A DNA stretch of 64,000 nt. Origin: Clostridia bacterium. GTDB lineage: Bacteria > Bacillota > Clostridia > Christensenellales > Aristaeellaceae. Shown here piece by piece: positions 11,066 to 19,165 of this stretch. The position numbers were made by a program, and so were the translations under genes. Where the stretch lies: the NCBI GenBank assembly GCA_017550745.1, contig JAFZOG010000041.1:22796-86795 (forward strand), in the 5' to 3' direction. A model generated the notes under the pieces. That model did not search any database, was not told where the DNA came from, and saw nothing but the letters and a program-made list of their open reading frames with translations. The stretch's first letter is position 1, and each line of letters begins with the position of its first letter.

Positions 11066-11154
11066 GAAAACGGTACAGTGTACCGTTTTCAGCGTAGGCC
11101 GGGAGGCAGCCCAAGGCGGTCGCAGGCTGTCGAAATCTTTTTCGACAGCCTGCG
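11066..11154. repeat. Two further perfect hairpins beside copy 1
   Basis: An 11-bp inverted repeat (11066-11076 / 11080-11090) is followed by a 15-bp inverted repeat (11121-11135 / 11140-11154) with a 4-nt loop. The second arm (CAGGCTGTCGAAA) recurs as an equivalent hairpin at 35237-35266, so these belong to the same dispersed repeat assembly. Neither has a clean T-run, so they are not simple terminators. Confidence 0.7.
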
Positions 11155-11159
11155 GGGGA

Positions 11160-12617
11160 TCATTGCATGAGTTCGTCGTACAGCCTTAAATATTTATCCG
11201 CGCTGTTGACCCAGGATACATCCTTAAGCATATTGCGCTTCACCATCTCGTCCCAGTCGCCGCGGCCGGTGAAATACACGGACTTGGCGCTGTTCACCGC
11301 CTCCAGCAGCAGGGAAGCGTCATACCGGTCGAAGGTGAAGCCGTTGCCTTCGCCCTGCTCGCCGCGGAAGGGCAGCACGGTATCCTTCAGGCCGCCGGTC
11401 TCCCGGACGATCGGCACGGTGCCGTAGCGCATGGCGATCAGCTGGGTCAGGCCGCAGGGCTCAAACAGGCTGGGCACCAGGAAGGCGTCCGCGCCGGCAT
11501 AGATCAGGTGGGCAAGCTTTTCATCGTAGGAAATATAGGCGCAGACGCTGCCCTTGTATTCTCCCTCATAATACCGGAAGGCGTTTTCATACCGGGGGTC
11601 GCCTGTGCCGAGGACCACGAACTGGGTATCGCTGCCGACCATCTGCGTGAAGACAGCGTCCACAAGGTCCAGGCCCTTCTGATCCGTCAGGCGGGAAACG
11701 AGGCCGAGGACCATTTTGTTTTCATCCTGATCAAGCCCCAGTTTCTCCTGCAAAGCGCGTTTATTGATCTTCTTGCATTCCACGGCGTTTTCCGCGCCAT
11801 ACTTCGCGGCCAGCAGCTGATCTGCCTTTGGATCCCACTGGCCCACGTCGATGCCGTTCACGATGCCGCTCAGCCGCGGGCTGTGATACCTCAGGTGCGC
11901 ATCCAGCCCTTCGCCGTAGGCGCCGGTTTGGATCTCCTGCGCATAGGTCTCGCTGACGGTGGTGATGCGGTCCGCGAAAGCGATGCCGCCTTTGAACATG
12001 TTGGCTTCCTGCTCGTTCCACTTCAGCACCGGATAATCGAACAGGTCGTCCCGCAGGCCGGACCAGTACTTCAGGTGCGGAATGCTGCAGATGCCCTGGA
12101 AACGGAGGTTGTGGATCGTCAGAACCGTCTTTGCCGCGCCCACAGGCGTATCCCAGAACTTGGTCCGCTTGTACAGCGGCACGAGGGATGCCTGCCAGTC
12201 ATGGCAGTGGATGATATCCGGCGCCCAGTTCAGGAAGTTCATGATTGCCAGGGAGGCCTTGGAGAAGAAGCAGTACTTGGGAATGTCCTCCCACAGGCCC
12301 GTATACGGATTGCCCCAGTCAAAGAACTCCCGGTTCTCCACAAAGTCGTAGATGACGCCGTCCATTTCCAGTTCCATGATGCCCACGAAGAAGGTGCGGC
12401 CTTCCACCGTCAGGTCCATCATGAAGGAGCCCTTGTGCTCCATTTTTTCCTTGTATTTCTGGGGAATGCAGGCGTACAGCGGCAGGATGACCCGCACCTC
12501 GCACGCTTCCCCCGCCAGGGCCCGGGGCAGCGCGTACATTACGTCTCCCAGGCCGCCTGTCTTTACAAACGGATAGCATTCCGAACCGACGAAAGCGATT
12601 TTGCGTTTCTTCGCCAT
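11160..12617 (-). CDS. glgA: Glycogen synthase (ADP-glucose type, GT5)
   Basis: This 485-residue protein transfers glucose from ADP-glucose to the non-reducing end of an alpha-1,4-glucan in the cytoplasm. The N-terminus has the GT5 motif ECYPFVKTGGLGDV, including the KTGGL ADP-glucose-binding segment. The C-terminal domain carries VPSLFEPCGLTQL and RETGGLKDTV, which are typical of starch/glycogen synthases. Length matches the family (about 480). I chose the ATG at 12617 because a GGAGG lies 9 nt upstream; the longer frame starts at a TTG upstream of that site. No glgB, glgC or glgP is in the window, so it appears monocistronic, with a 170-180 nt leader from the promoter at 12801-12829. Confidence 0.95.
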   Translation of the reverse strand: MAKKRKIAFVGSECYPFVKTGGLGDVMYALPRALAGEACEVRVILPLYACIPQKYKEKMEHKGSFMMDLTVEGRTFFVGIMELEMDGVIYDFVENREFFDWGNPYTGLWEDIPKYCFFSKASLAIMNFLNWAPDIIHCHDWQASLVPLYKRTKFWDTPVGAAKTVLTIHNLRFQGICSIPHLKYWSGLRDDLFDYPVLKWNEQEANMFKGGIAFADRITTVSETYAQEIQTGAYGEGLDAHLRYHSPRLSGIVNGIDVGQWDPKADQLLAAKYGAENAVECKKINKRALQEKLGLDQDENKMVLGLVSRLTDQKGLDLVDAVFTQMVGSDTQFVVLGTGDPRYENAFRYYEGEYKGSVCAYISYDEKLAHLIYAGADAFLVPSLFEPCGLTQLIAMRYGTVPIVRETGGLKDTVLPFRGEQGEGNGFTFDRYDASLLLEAVNSAKSVYFTGRGDWDEMVKRNMLKDVSWVNSADKYLRLYDELMQ

Positions 12618-12800
12618 GAATTTGTTCCTCCGTTTCAATGGTTTTTATCGCTCCCCAAATGAATCATGATATGTCTGCGGGCTGGCTGGACGCGCATCCA
12701 AATCTTCGATTCAATGGGTGGAGCATGATCTTGTCCATCAGTACGCAAATGTATGGAGTGTGGGGATTCCAAGGAAAAAGCTGTTGGCTTTCTTGTATCT

Positions 12801-12829
12801 ATAGTACCATAATAAACCTGATTTGACAA
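12801..12829 (-). promoter_or_regulatory. Sigma-A-type promoter of glgA
   Basis: On the minus strand TTGTCA (12824-12829) and TACTAT (12801-12806) are separated by exactly 17 nt. Transcription should start near 12795, giving a long untranslated leader to the ATG at 12617. I could not assign that leader to a known riboswitch class. Confidence 0.75.
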
Positions 12830-12890
12830 GCAATTTCTTTTTTGCGGTGCAGCGTCGGAGGGCAGTATTTCAGGATGAAGAAAAAAGCTG

Positions 12891-12920
12891 TGGACAATAC
12901 GAGCTCCGATATGCTAAAAT
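12891..12920 (+). promoter_or_regulatory. Possible promoter for the galactosidase unit
   Basis: TGGACA (12891-12896) and TAAAAT (12915-12920) are 18 nt apart on the plus strand, upstream of the small ORF at 13000 and the GH27 gene. This is a moderate match only. The rest of the 12640-13160 gap holds the glgA promoter and the 27-codon ORF below; I see nothing else in it. Confidence 0.45.
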
Positions 12921-12999
12921 ATCCGCAGCAAGAAAACATTCCCCTGCATCGCGCCTGACGGCAGATAAGCTGCTAATGATCCGGTTGGGAGGAAGAGCA

Positions 13000-13083
13000 T
13001 TGACCCGTTTTGCGCAAGCGCTTCGCATGATCCTGCCCGTGATGCCGATGCTGTTCATAGGCGTTCTTTGCAGAAAAATGTAA
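13000..13083 (+). CDS. Possible 27-residue hydrophobic peptide
   Basis: A TTG codon at 13000 has a good GGGAGG site 7 nt upstream (12987-12992) and opens a 27-residue frame. The translation has a single hydrophobic stretch (ILPVMPMLFIGVL) followed by basic residues and a stop. It resembles the first membrane helix of an auxin-efflux-carrier-type permease, so it could be a decayed gene start. It could equally be a leader peptide upstream of the galactosidase, or chance. No homology search was possible. Confidence 0.25.
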   Translation: MTRFAQALRMILPVMPMLFIGVLCRKM

Positions 13084-13163
13084 GAAAATTGTTGCCCTCC
13101 CGACGGAGCAATCCGAAAAGCATACCACAAAGCCACACGCTCAACACGAATGGAGGAAGCAGG

Positions 13164-14345
13164 ATGAACATTTTAACCCCGCCCATGGGCTGGAACAGCT
13201 GGAACACTTTCGGCGCGAACATTTCCGACAGCCTCATCCGGGAGACTGCCCGGGTGATGAAGGAAAAAGGGTATCTGAATGCCGGATACAATTACATCGT
13301 GATTGACGACTGCTGGAGCCTCAGGGAGCGTGACAGCGAAGGCCGCCTGGTTCCGGATCCGGAAAAATTCCCCCACGGCATGAAAGACCTGGCGGATTAT
13401 GTGCATTCCCTGGGCTTCAGGTTCGGCATGTATTCCTGCGCCGGGGTGCAGACCTGCGCTGGCTATCCCTCTTCCTTCGACCATGAATTTGTGGACGCCT
13501 GCACCTTCGCGGGCTGGGGCGTGGATTATCTGAAATACGACTTCTGCAACTTCCCCGCCAGCGCGGACGGAAAGAACCGCTACGCCACCATGTCCCTGGC
13601 CCTGAAAGCCTCGGGAAGGGATATCCTCTTTGCCGCCTGCAACTGGGGCACAGACGCGCCCTGGCAGTGGATGAAATCCCTGGGCGCGCATATGTACCGC
13701 TCCACCGGGGACATTCAGGACAATTTCAAGTCCTTCTCCGGCATCGCCCGCTCCCAGCTGGAAAACTTCTGCATGAGCGGCCCCCAGTGCTTTAACGATA
13801 TCGACATGCTCACGGTCGGCATGTACGGCAAGGGCAACGTGGCCATGGGCGAAGCCTGCACCGACATGGATTACCAGACCCAGTTTGCCCTCTGGTGCAT
13901 GCTGGGCGCGCCGCTGATGCTGGGCGGAGACGTAAGGAATATGGGCGGTTTTTCCGAAAGCCTGGTGCTGAATCGGGGCCTGCTGCGCGTCAATCAGGAT
14001 GCGGAATGCCGCGTGCCGTACCCCGTCTACCGGGGCCGGGTGCTCAACACGGAGTACGATCCTGAAACCGGGAACTGGTGGCATGAGTATCCGGACGCCG
14101 GCCTGACCTTGTTTAAGCACATGAGCGGCGGGGAATTTGCCGTGGGCTACTTCAACTTCGCCCCGAAATCAGGCGAGCTGCCCTTCATCTTCGCCGATGC
14201 CGGCCTGCCCTACGGAAGCGGCCTGGGCCTGCATCTGACCGACGCCATCACAGGCGAGGATTTGGGCGTGCACCGGGATTACTTCCATCAGAAGCTCCCC
14301 GCGCATGGCAGCCGCGTGCTGCTGGCGAAGATCGTGAAAGCATGA
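13164..14345 (+). CDS. Alpha-galactosidase, GH27 family
   Basis: This 393-residue enzyme is predicted to release terminal alpha-D-galactose from oligosaccharides such as raffinose-family sugars or galactomannan side chains. The N-terminus has the clan GH-D signature PPMGWNSWNTFG, then IDDCW. KYDFCN contains the likely nucleophile Asp126. GDIQDNF (Asp183) aligns with the DIDD acid/base segment of family members, and NDIDML follows. There is no signal peptide, so it should act in the cytoplasm on imported sugar. The ATG at 13164 has GGAGG 7 nt upstream; the longer frame from 13068 lacks support. Its stop codon overlaps the next gene by ATGA, implying translational coupling. Confidence 0.93.
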   Translation: MNILTPPMGWNSWNTFGANISDSLIRETARVMKEKGYLNAGYNYIVIDDCWSLRERDSEGRLVPDPEKFPHGMKDLADYVHSLGFRFGMYSCAGVQTCAGYPSSFDHEFVDACTFAGWGVDYLKYDFCNFPASADGKNRYATMSLALKASGRDILFAACNWGTDAPWQWMKSLGAHMYRSTGDIQDNFKSFSGIARSQLENFCMSGPQCFNDIDMLTVGMYGKGNVAMGEACTDMDYQTQFALWCMLGAPLMLGGDVRNMGGFSESLVLNRGLLRVNQDAECRVPYPVYRGRVLNTEYDPETGNWWHEYPDAGLTLFKHMSGGEFAVGYFNFAPKSGELPFIFADAGLPYGSGLGLHLTDAITGEDLGVHRDYFHQKLPAHGSRVLLAKIVKA

Positions 14346-14548
14346 ACGATACCTGCGTATCCTGTGGCATGCCGGTAACACAAGATGAAATCGCGGCCAC
14401 GAAAAAATTGATCAACCGCGGCGCGACGGCGTTCTACTGCGTTTCGTGCCTGGCTGCTTACTTTGAAGTGAAACCGGAAGATATCTTGGAAAGAATCCGG
14501 TATTTCAAACAGATGGGCTGTACCCTTTTTCAGACGAATACCTCTTGA
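14342..14548 (+). CDS. Small CxxC zinc-ribbon-like protein
   Basis: This 68-residue protein has two CxxC-type pairs, CVSCGMPV near the N-terminus and CVSCLAAYF about 28 residues later. The spacing suits a single zinc- or metal-binding knuckle, and the C-terminal half is probably helical. The start overlaps the galactosidase stop as ATGA, so the two are co-translated. I do not recognise a named family with a known function. It may be an accessory or regulatory protein, or simply linked by operon convenience. Confidence 0.75.
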   Translation: MNDTCVSCGMPVTQDEIAATKKLINRGATAFYCVSCLAAYFEVKPEDILERIRYFKQMGCTLFQTNTS

Positions 14549-14578
14549 GCACTATAAGTTACTAACGAAACGACGAGG

Positions 14579-14841
14579 CGAGGGCCTCTGCGGCCCTCGT
14601 GCACCTGCACCAAAGGACTTCGTCCTCTGGACTCCAACAGCGGAAACATCCTGACAGGACGAATTGGCTTTGTTTCCGCTGATCTCACCGCCGATGACCG
14701 CCTGTGGCGGGTATCTCATCGGCGGTGAGATCAGCCGAAACGAGCAATGTCCGCATGAAGCGGACTTGCGACTTTTGAGGCTGCGGAACTGGGCGCGCGG
14801 AGCGCCCAGCGTATCCCTTTACTCACTTAAAGGGCCCTTTA
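14579..14841. repeat. Palindrome-rich intergenic element B
   Basis: The whole gap between the small CxxC gene and the minus-strand binding protein is a chain of hairpins: 14579-14599, 14610-14630, GCGGAAAC/GTTTCCGC arms at 14640-14679, a 20-bp arm pair across 14678-14735, 14749-14764, 14788-14809 and 14828-14841. Bases 14687-14812 are repeated in inverted orientation at 22442-22567 with about 90% identity by eye. No ORF fits it. Some hairpins may also act as terminators for the converging genes. Confidence 0.8.
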
Positions 14842-15816
14842 ATCCGCGTTGACTGAACCGTAATACGCATCATCCGGCGTTTTCCCGCCCACGGCGGCGG
14901 GATTGGCGGCGAACAGGATGTCGTAGAGGGGAGCGGCCTGGGCCTGCATGGCTTCACCGGAAACGAACACCAGGCTGCAGGAGGGCAGCGCTTTTTCCGC
15001 GATGGCGGCGGAGGGGATGATTTCCAGCGCGGCGATTTCCTGGGCGGCTTCGCTGACGTTTTCATTGGCAAAGGCGATGGAGGCTTCCAGGTCTTTCATG
15101 AACTGCGCAGTCTTTTCCGGGTTCTTTTCCAGATATTCCTTGCGCACGATCACCACGCTCATGGACAGCTGCGCGTCCGCGTATCCGTTCTTTTGGGCGG
15201 CGGCGGCAAATTCCTCGGTCACGTCCAGGGCCTTGCGGAAGCTGGGATTCTTCATCAGCACCTGCGTCACCAGGGGCTCGGGCAGCAGCACGACGTCGGC
15301 TTTGCCTTCGATGGCCAGGGAAGCCACGGCGGAATGCTCGGGAAGGAATTCCATTTCAGCCTTGACCCCGGCGGTATCCAGGATATAATTCATCACGTAT
15401 TCGGGGGTGGCGCCCTGGCCGGCGTTCAGCATGGTCTTGCCCGCCAGGTCGTCAACGCTGTGGATGCTGTCGCCGTTTTCCAGCACATACAGCATCCCCC
15501 GGGTGATCAGGGACAGGGCGCGCACGCCGCCCTCGGTTTTGTTGTAGAGCACCGCGCCTGCATTGATCGGCACGGCGGCGATGTCCACCTGGCCGGAAAT
15601 GACCAGGGCGTTCACTTCCGCGGGGGCGGCGACCAGCGTCAATTCATAATTGCCCTCGTCCACGGTGATCATGTGCGCCAGCGCCATGCCGGTGGGGCCT
15701 TTCAGGCCCGCCACGCGCAGGGGCGTTTTGCTTTCGGCGGCGTTTTCCGCCGTGCAGACAAACGGGATGCACACGGCCAGCATCAGCGCGGCCAGCACCT
15801 TCAATATTTTTTTCAT
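14839..15816 (-). CDS. NitT/TauT-like ABC transporter substrate-binding protein
   Basis: This 325-residue protein has a Sec signal peptide (KKILKVLAALMLAVC, cleavage near CTAENA) and an NMT1/OpuAC-like periplasmic-binding fold. Features include RVAGLKGPTGMALAH, then the two-lobe hallmarks DIAAVPINAG and DVVLLPEP. Such proteins deliver nitrate, sulfonates, thiamine precursors or similar anions to a membrane permease. The ligand cannot be read from sequence. No permease or ATPase gene is adjacent, so it is an orphan here. ATG 15816 has GGAGG upstream and overlaps the stop of the preceding regulator gene as ATGA. Confidence 0.85.
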   Translation of the reverse strand: MKKILKVLAALMLAVCIPFVCTAENAAESKTPLRVAGLKGPTGMALAHMITVDEGNYELTLVAAPAEVNALVISGQVDIAAVPINAGAVLYNKTEGGVRALSLITRGMLYVLENGDSIHSVDDLAGKTMLNAGQGATPEYVMNYILDTAGVKAEMEFLPEHSAVASLAIEGKADVVLLPEPLVTQVLMKNPSFRKALDVTEEFAAAAQKNGYADAQLSMSVVIVRKEYLEKNPEKTAQFMKDLEASIAFANENVSEAAQEIAALEIIPSAAIAEKALPSCSLVFVSGEAMQAQAAPLYDILFAANPAAVGGKTPDDAYYGSVNAD

Positions 15817-16079
15817 CTTTGTTTTCCTCCTTCATTTTTGGTCATGGCGCTTTTTACCTGCACGCCGGGCACGTTGCCCAGCTTGGCGGTAAAGCTGCCC
15901 ACCCGGATATTGTCCCCGCGAACCAGCAGCCCAATCACCGCCATGCCGCGGGCGTGGTCGGGCACGCCGATGCGGCCCGTCACCATGTCCTGATACTGGG
16001 AAATCACCTGGTTTACCTTTGCCGCCTGGCTCAGGTCCTCGATGACGATCCCGATAAAACCGATGCGTTCTTCTTCCAT
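15813..16079 (-). CDS. TM1266-type small ACT-like regulator
   Basis: This 88-residue protein begins MEEERIGFIGIVIED and continues through GRIGVPDHARGMAVIGLLVRG to LGNVPGVQVKSAMTK. That matches the TM1266 family, small ferredoxin-fold/ACT-like proteins annotated as putative regulators of iron-only hydrogenase systems. No hydrogenase gene is in view, so that family name may mislead here. The ATG at 16079 is 13 nt from an AAAGG; a TTG at 16088 sits closer to it and is an alternative start. The stop overlaps the binding-protein start by ATGA, giving a coupled two-gene operon downstream of a leader terminator. Confidence 0.8.
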   Translation of the reverse strand: MEEERIGFIGIVIEDLSQAAKVNQVISQYQDMVTGRIGVPDHARGMAVIGLLVRGDNIRVGSFTAKLGNVPGVQVKSAMTKNEGGKQR

Positions 16080-16099
16080 GAAGATCAATCAACCTTTCC

Positions 16100-16129
16100 A
16101 AAAAGAAAAGCACGACGTTAGCGTCATGC
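16100..16129 (-). terminator. Intrinsic terminator in the leader of the TM1266-type gene
   Basis: On the minus strand an 8-bp stem (GCATGACG with CGTCGTGC, one G-U pair) with a CTAA loop is followed by TTTTCTTTTT, just ahead of the ribosome site. It sits between a TATAAT box and the start codon, so it should abort the operon's own transcript. This is the arrangement of an attenuator or riboswitch. Confidence 0.7.
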
Positions 16130-16299
16130 GTCCGCAAATAAACCTTTGATGCCTCCTTTCGCTCTCGGGCCCGGACGCGTCCATGCCCTCAAGGGAAACA
16201 AATTGTATTCTGCGCCGCCCGCTGGCCTTCATGCGTTTGTCATTCAGGTTTGCCGCGCTGCGCAGATATGATTATACACGATCGGGATGAAAAAGGAAA
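16130..16299 (-). promoter_or_regulatory. Promoter and candidate riboswitch/attenuator leader
   Basis: TATAAT on the minus strand lies at 16271-16276, with a weak TTTCCT 17 nt upstream. The transcribed leader of about 135 nt before the terminator contains GCGTCCG (16172-16178), which pairs perfectly with CGGACGC (16128-16134). That pairing takes two bases of the terminator arm, so it could act as an antiterminator. I could not match the leader to TPP, SAM, cobalamin, FMN, c-di-GMP or other classes I know. Confidence 0.5.
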
Positions 16300-16336
16300 G
16301 CTTTATTTTTTTCAGGGTAAAAATGCAAGAAAAACC

Positions 16337-17512
16337 TCAATCATCCTTCACCACATAATTGGTTTCCGCCTCATGGACCCATGCGTCGGCGAAGGTCAGG
16401 GCGTCTTCGGCGCGGGGATGAATTCCCTGGCCATTGTTGGCAGCTTTCGTCCCGTCCAGCACCAGCACGACCACGGTCTGCGTCACCGGTTCAAAGAACA
16501 GGTCGGTCAGCAGCCCTTCCCATCGGCCCTGATGGCCGTACCAGGTGATACCGTCTGAATCGGTAAACCGGTTCACGCACAGGCCGTAAGGGCTGCTGCC
16601 GGTGACTGAGCTTCCGGGCAGCGCCGCCTGATCCATGCGCATGAGCCGCACGGCCTGGCCGGAAAGCACCCGCACACCGTCCGCGCTCCCGTCGCCTGCC
16701 AGCGCCCGGCCCAGCTTTTCCAGCCCCGACAGGCTGATATACAGGCTGCTGGCGGAGGCATGGTAATGGCGGTCCGGGTCGCAGGTGTCCTCGTAGGCTT
16801 CCGCGTCGATTTCAATGTACTGTGACGCGCGGCGAAATACCGAGTTATCCGAATAATAAGCGGTGGCCAAATGCGTGCTGTCCCTGAGCAGGTGCGCGGC
16901 ATAGGCGGCGTTGATCCCCAGGGGGCCGAATATGTTTTCCGCCATGAAAGTGTTGAAGGACTGGCCGCTTACGCGCTCAATGACGCTGCACAGAATGCCG
17001 CCGTTGAGGTTGGCGTATTCGTAATGCGCGCCGGGCTGATAACGGGAAAAACAGTTGCTGCCCGCTGCGTCCTGCCCGCTCCATTCCGGCGGCGTGAGGT
17101 AAGGCGCGGCGGAAAGGATGGAGCTGGTGTGGCTCATCACCTGGCGCAGGGTGACGGGCACGTCCGGATACCGGGGGTTCCGGATGCCGGGCAGCCCGGC
17201 GTCCAGGTCCGCCAGCCCAGCGTCGTACAGCCGCATCACGCCCATGGCGGAGACCATTTTAGATACGGAGGCCACCTTGTAAACCGTGTTTTCACTCACG
17301 GGCACCTTGGTCCTCCGGTCCTCCGCGCCGTAGTAGCTTTCATAGATCCTTTCGCCCCCCTGGGAGATCAGCACCGCGCCGTTCACCGCCCCGGACTTGT
17401 CGAACAGCCGGGCGAAATATGCGTCGGCAGCCGGGGTTGAAAAGCAAAGACCGCCCGGCGCGGCGGCCAGGAAGAATAGCAGCGTCAGCGCACGGGCGAT
17501 CCATCTTTTCAT
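16337..17512 (-). CDS. Secreted serine beta-lactamase-family hydrolase
   Basis: This 391-residue protein has a signal peptide (KRWIARALTLLFFLAAA) and a class-C beta-lactamase/DD-peptidase fold. SVSK is the SxxK nucleophile motif, YANLNGG supplies the Tyr-x-Asn motif, and GHQGRWEG near the C-terminus replaces the KTG box, as in many CubicO/esterase-type members. It is likely a cell-wall-associated carboxypeptidase or esterase; the substrate is unknown. GAGGA overlapping the end of parB provides its ribosome site, so it is the last gene of the parA-parB operon, an unusual partner for a partition system. Confidence 0.85.
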   Translation of the reverse strand: MKRWIARALTLLFFLAAAPGGLCFSTPAADAYFARLFDKSGAVNGAVLISQGGERIYESYYGAEDRRTKVPVSENTVYKVASVSKMVSAMGVMRLYDAGLADLDAGLPGIRNPRYPDVPVTLRQVMSHTSSILSAAPYLTPPEWSGQDAAGSNCFSRYQPGAHYEYANLNGGILCSVIERVSGQSFNTFMAENIFGPLGINAAYAAHLLRDSTHLATAYYSDNSVFRRASQYIEIDAEAYEDTCDPDRHYHASASSLYISLSGLEKLGRALAGDGSADGVRVLSGQAVRLMRMDQAALPGSSVTGSSPYGLCVNRFTDSDGITWYGHQGRWEGLLTDLFFEPVTQTVVVLVLDGTKAANNGQGIHPRAEDALTFADAWVHEAETNYVVKDD

Positions 17513-17516
17513 CGTA

Positions 17517-18362
17517 TTATTCCTCTAATTTTTCCAGGCATTGGTACAGCCGCTCCAGCTCATCCTCGCTGTAGTATTGCAGGATGATTTTGCCGCGCTT
17601 GCGATTGCCCTTGAATTGGGTGCGCAGGCCGAAGGTTTCCCGCATGCGGTTTTCCATGTCTTGGAGCTCCAGCGGCAGCGGTTTGGGAGCGGGCTTCGGC
17701 CTTGGAAGGGCAGCGGGCGCGGCGGCGGCTTTTTCCAGCTCCCGCACGCTGAGCCCCTCCAGAATGACCATCTGGGCCAGGGCGACCTGGCGGCGTTCTT
17801 CTTCCAGGCCGGCCAACACCCTTGCGTGTCCCGCGGTGAGGCGGCCGGCGGCCACATCGTTCTGCACGGTCTGGGGCAGCGTCAGCAAACGCAGCAGGTT
17901 CGCCAGGGCGGGCCGGGATTTGCCCAGCCGCTTCGCGGCCTGCTCCTGCGTGTAATGGCAGGCTTCCATCAGCTGCTTCACGGCAGCGGCTTCCTCGATG
18001 GGGTTCAGGTCCTCGCGCTGCAGGTTCTCGATCAGCGAGGCCTCCATCTGCTCTTCCGCGGACAAATCCCGCACGATGCAGGGCACGGCGTCCAGGCCCG
18101 CCATGCGCGCGGCCCTGAACCGGCGTTCGCCCGCCACGATGCGGTAGCGTCCGTTTTCTTCCACCACCAGCAGCGGCTGCAATACGCCCGCGGCGCGGAT
18201 GGAATCCGCCAGCGCCTGCAGGGCGGTTTCGTCAAAATCCCTGCGGGGCTGGTCGGGATTGCGGTCGATTTCCGTCACCGGGATCATGCTGACCAGATTG
18301 TCCAGATCATTGCTTTCGGGCAGCAGCGCGTCCAGTCCGCGGCCCAGGCCCTTTTTCTTCAT
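17517..18362 (-). CDS. parB: Chromosome-partitioning protein ParB (Spo0J)
   Basis: This 281-residue protein has the ParB N-terminal CTPase domain with GERRFRAA, the ENLQREDLNPIEEA motif, and a central helix-turn-helix (TQEQAAKRLGKSRPALANLLRLL) for parS binding. A C-terminal dimerisation segment follows a proline-rich linker. It loads at parS sites near the origin, slides as a CTP-dependent clamp and works with ParA in origin segregation. It starts 25 nt after the parA stop. I did not find a convincing 16-bp parS palindrome in the window. Confidence 0.95.
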   Translation of the reverse strand: MKKKGLGRGLDALLPESNDLDNLVSMIPVTEIDRNPDQPRRDFDETALQALADSIRAAGVLQPLLVVEENGRYRIVAGERRFRAARMAGLDAVPCIVRDLSAEEQMEASLIENLQREDLNPIEEAAAVKQLMEACHYTQEQAAKRLGKSRPALANLLRLLTLPQTVQNDVAAGRLTAGHARVLAGLEEERRQVALAQMVILEGLSVRELEKAAAAPAALPRPKPAPKPLPLELQDMENRMRETFGLRTQFKGNRKRGKIILQYYSEDELERLYQCLEKLEE

Positions 18363-18387
18363 TCCGCTTTCACCTGATCTATTTGAA

Positions 18388-19149
18388 TTATGCCTGATTG
18401 TTGTGGATGATTTCCTTTGCCAGCGCCTTGTACGCTTCGGCCCCGGCGCTGCGGCTGTCGTACAGGTGGATGGGCAGGCCGTGGCTGGGGGCTTCGCCCA
18501 GGCGCACGTTGCGCGGCACGGTGGTTTTAAAAACCTGCTGCCTGAAGTGCTTCTTTACCTCCGCCACCACCTGCAGGCCCAGGTTTGTGCGCCCGTCCAG
18601 CATCGTCAGCAGCACGCCTTCGATTTCCAGCCCGGGATTCAGCGCCCGCTTCACCCGCTGCACCGTGTTCATCAGCGCCGTCACCCCTTCCAGCGCGTAG
18701 TATTCGCACTGAATGGGGATCAGCACGCTCTGGGCGGCGGTCAGGGCGTTGACGGTCAGCAGGCCCAGGGACGGGGGACAGTCAATGATGAGGAAATGAT
18801 ACTGATTCCGCAGCGGTTCCAGCGCGGCGCGGGCGCGGTATTCCCGCCGATCCATCCCGGCCAGCTCCAGCTCGGCGCCAGCCAGGCGGATGTCCGCCGG
18901 GGCCACGGTGAGCTTCTTTTGCTTGGTTTTTTCCAATGTGCTTTCCAGCGGGCATTCGCCCAGCAGCCCTTCGTACACCGTCTTTTTACCGGCGCGCACG
19001 CCCAGGCCGCTAGTGGCGTTGCCCTGGGGATCCAGGTCGATCAGCAGGGTATTTTTGCCTGCTTCCGCCAGGCAGGCCGCCAGGTTCACGGCGGTGGTCG
19101 TTTTTCCCACGCCGCCCTTCTGATTGGCGACGCAAATGATTTTACCCAT
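18388..19149 (-). CDS. parA: Chromosome-partitioning ATPase ParA (Soj)
   Basis: This 253-residue protein opens with the deviant Walker A ANQKGGVGKTTTAVNLA. LLIDLDPQGNATSGLG (A' motif) and FLIIDCPPSLGLLT (Walker B) follow. Length and motifs are those of chromosomal Soj/ParA, which also modulates DnaA. GAGG lies upstream of ATG 19149. It is the second gene of a minus-strand operon running away from dnaA. Confidence 0.95.
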   Translation of the reverse strand: MGKIICVANQKGGVGKTTTAVNLAACLAEAGKNTLLIDLDPQGNATSGLGVRAGKKTVYEGLLGECPLESTLEKTKQKKLTVAPADIRLAGAELELAGMDRREYRARAALEPLRNQYHFLIIDCPPSLGLLTVNALTAAQSVLIPIQCEYYALEGVTALMNTVQRVKRALNPGLEIEGVLLTMLDGRTNLGLQVVAEVKKHFRQQVFKTTVPRNVRLGEAPSHGLPIHLYDSRSAGAEAYKALAKEIIHNNQA

Positions 19150-19165
19150 TGTTTTAACCTCTACA

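Noticed and set aside
12889-12897. DnaA-box-like TTGTCCACA on the minus strand
   Set aside because: It is a single near match far from dnaA, inside a promoter region, with no companion boxes.
12823-13083. Full 86-codon ORF upstream of the galactosidase
   Set aside because: Only the last 27 codons follow a ribosome site; the upstream part overlaps promoter elements and has no protein-like composition.
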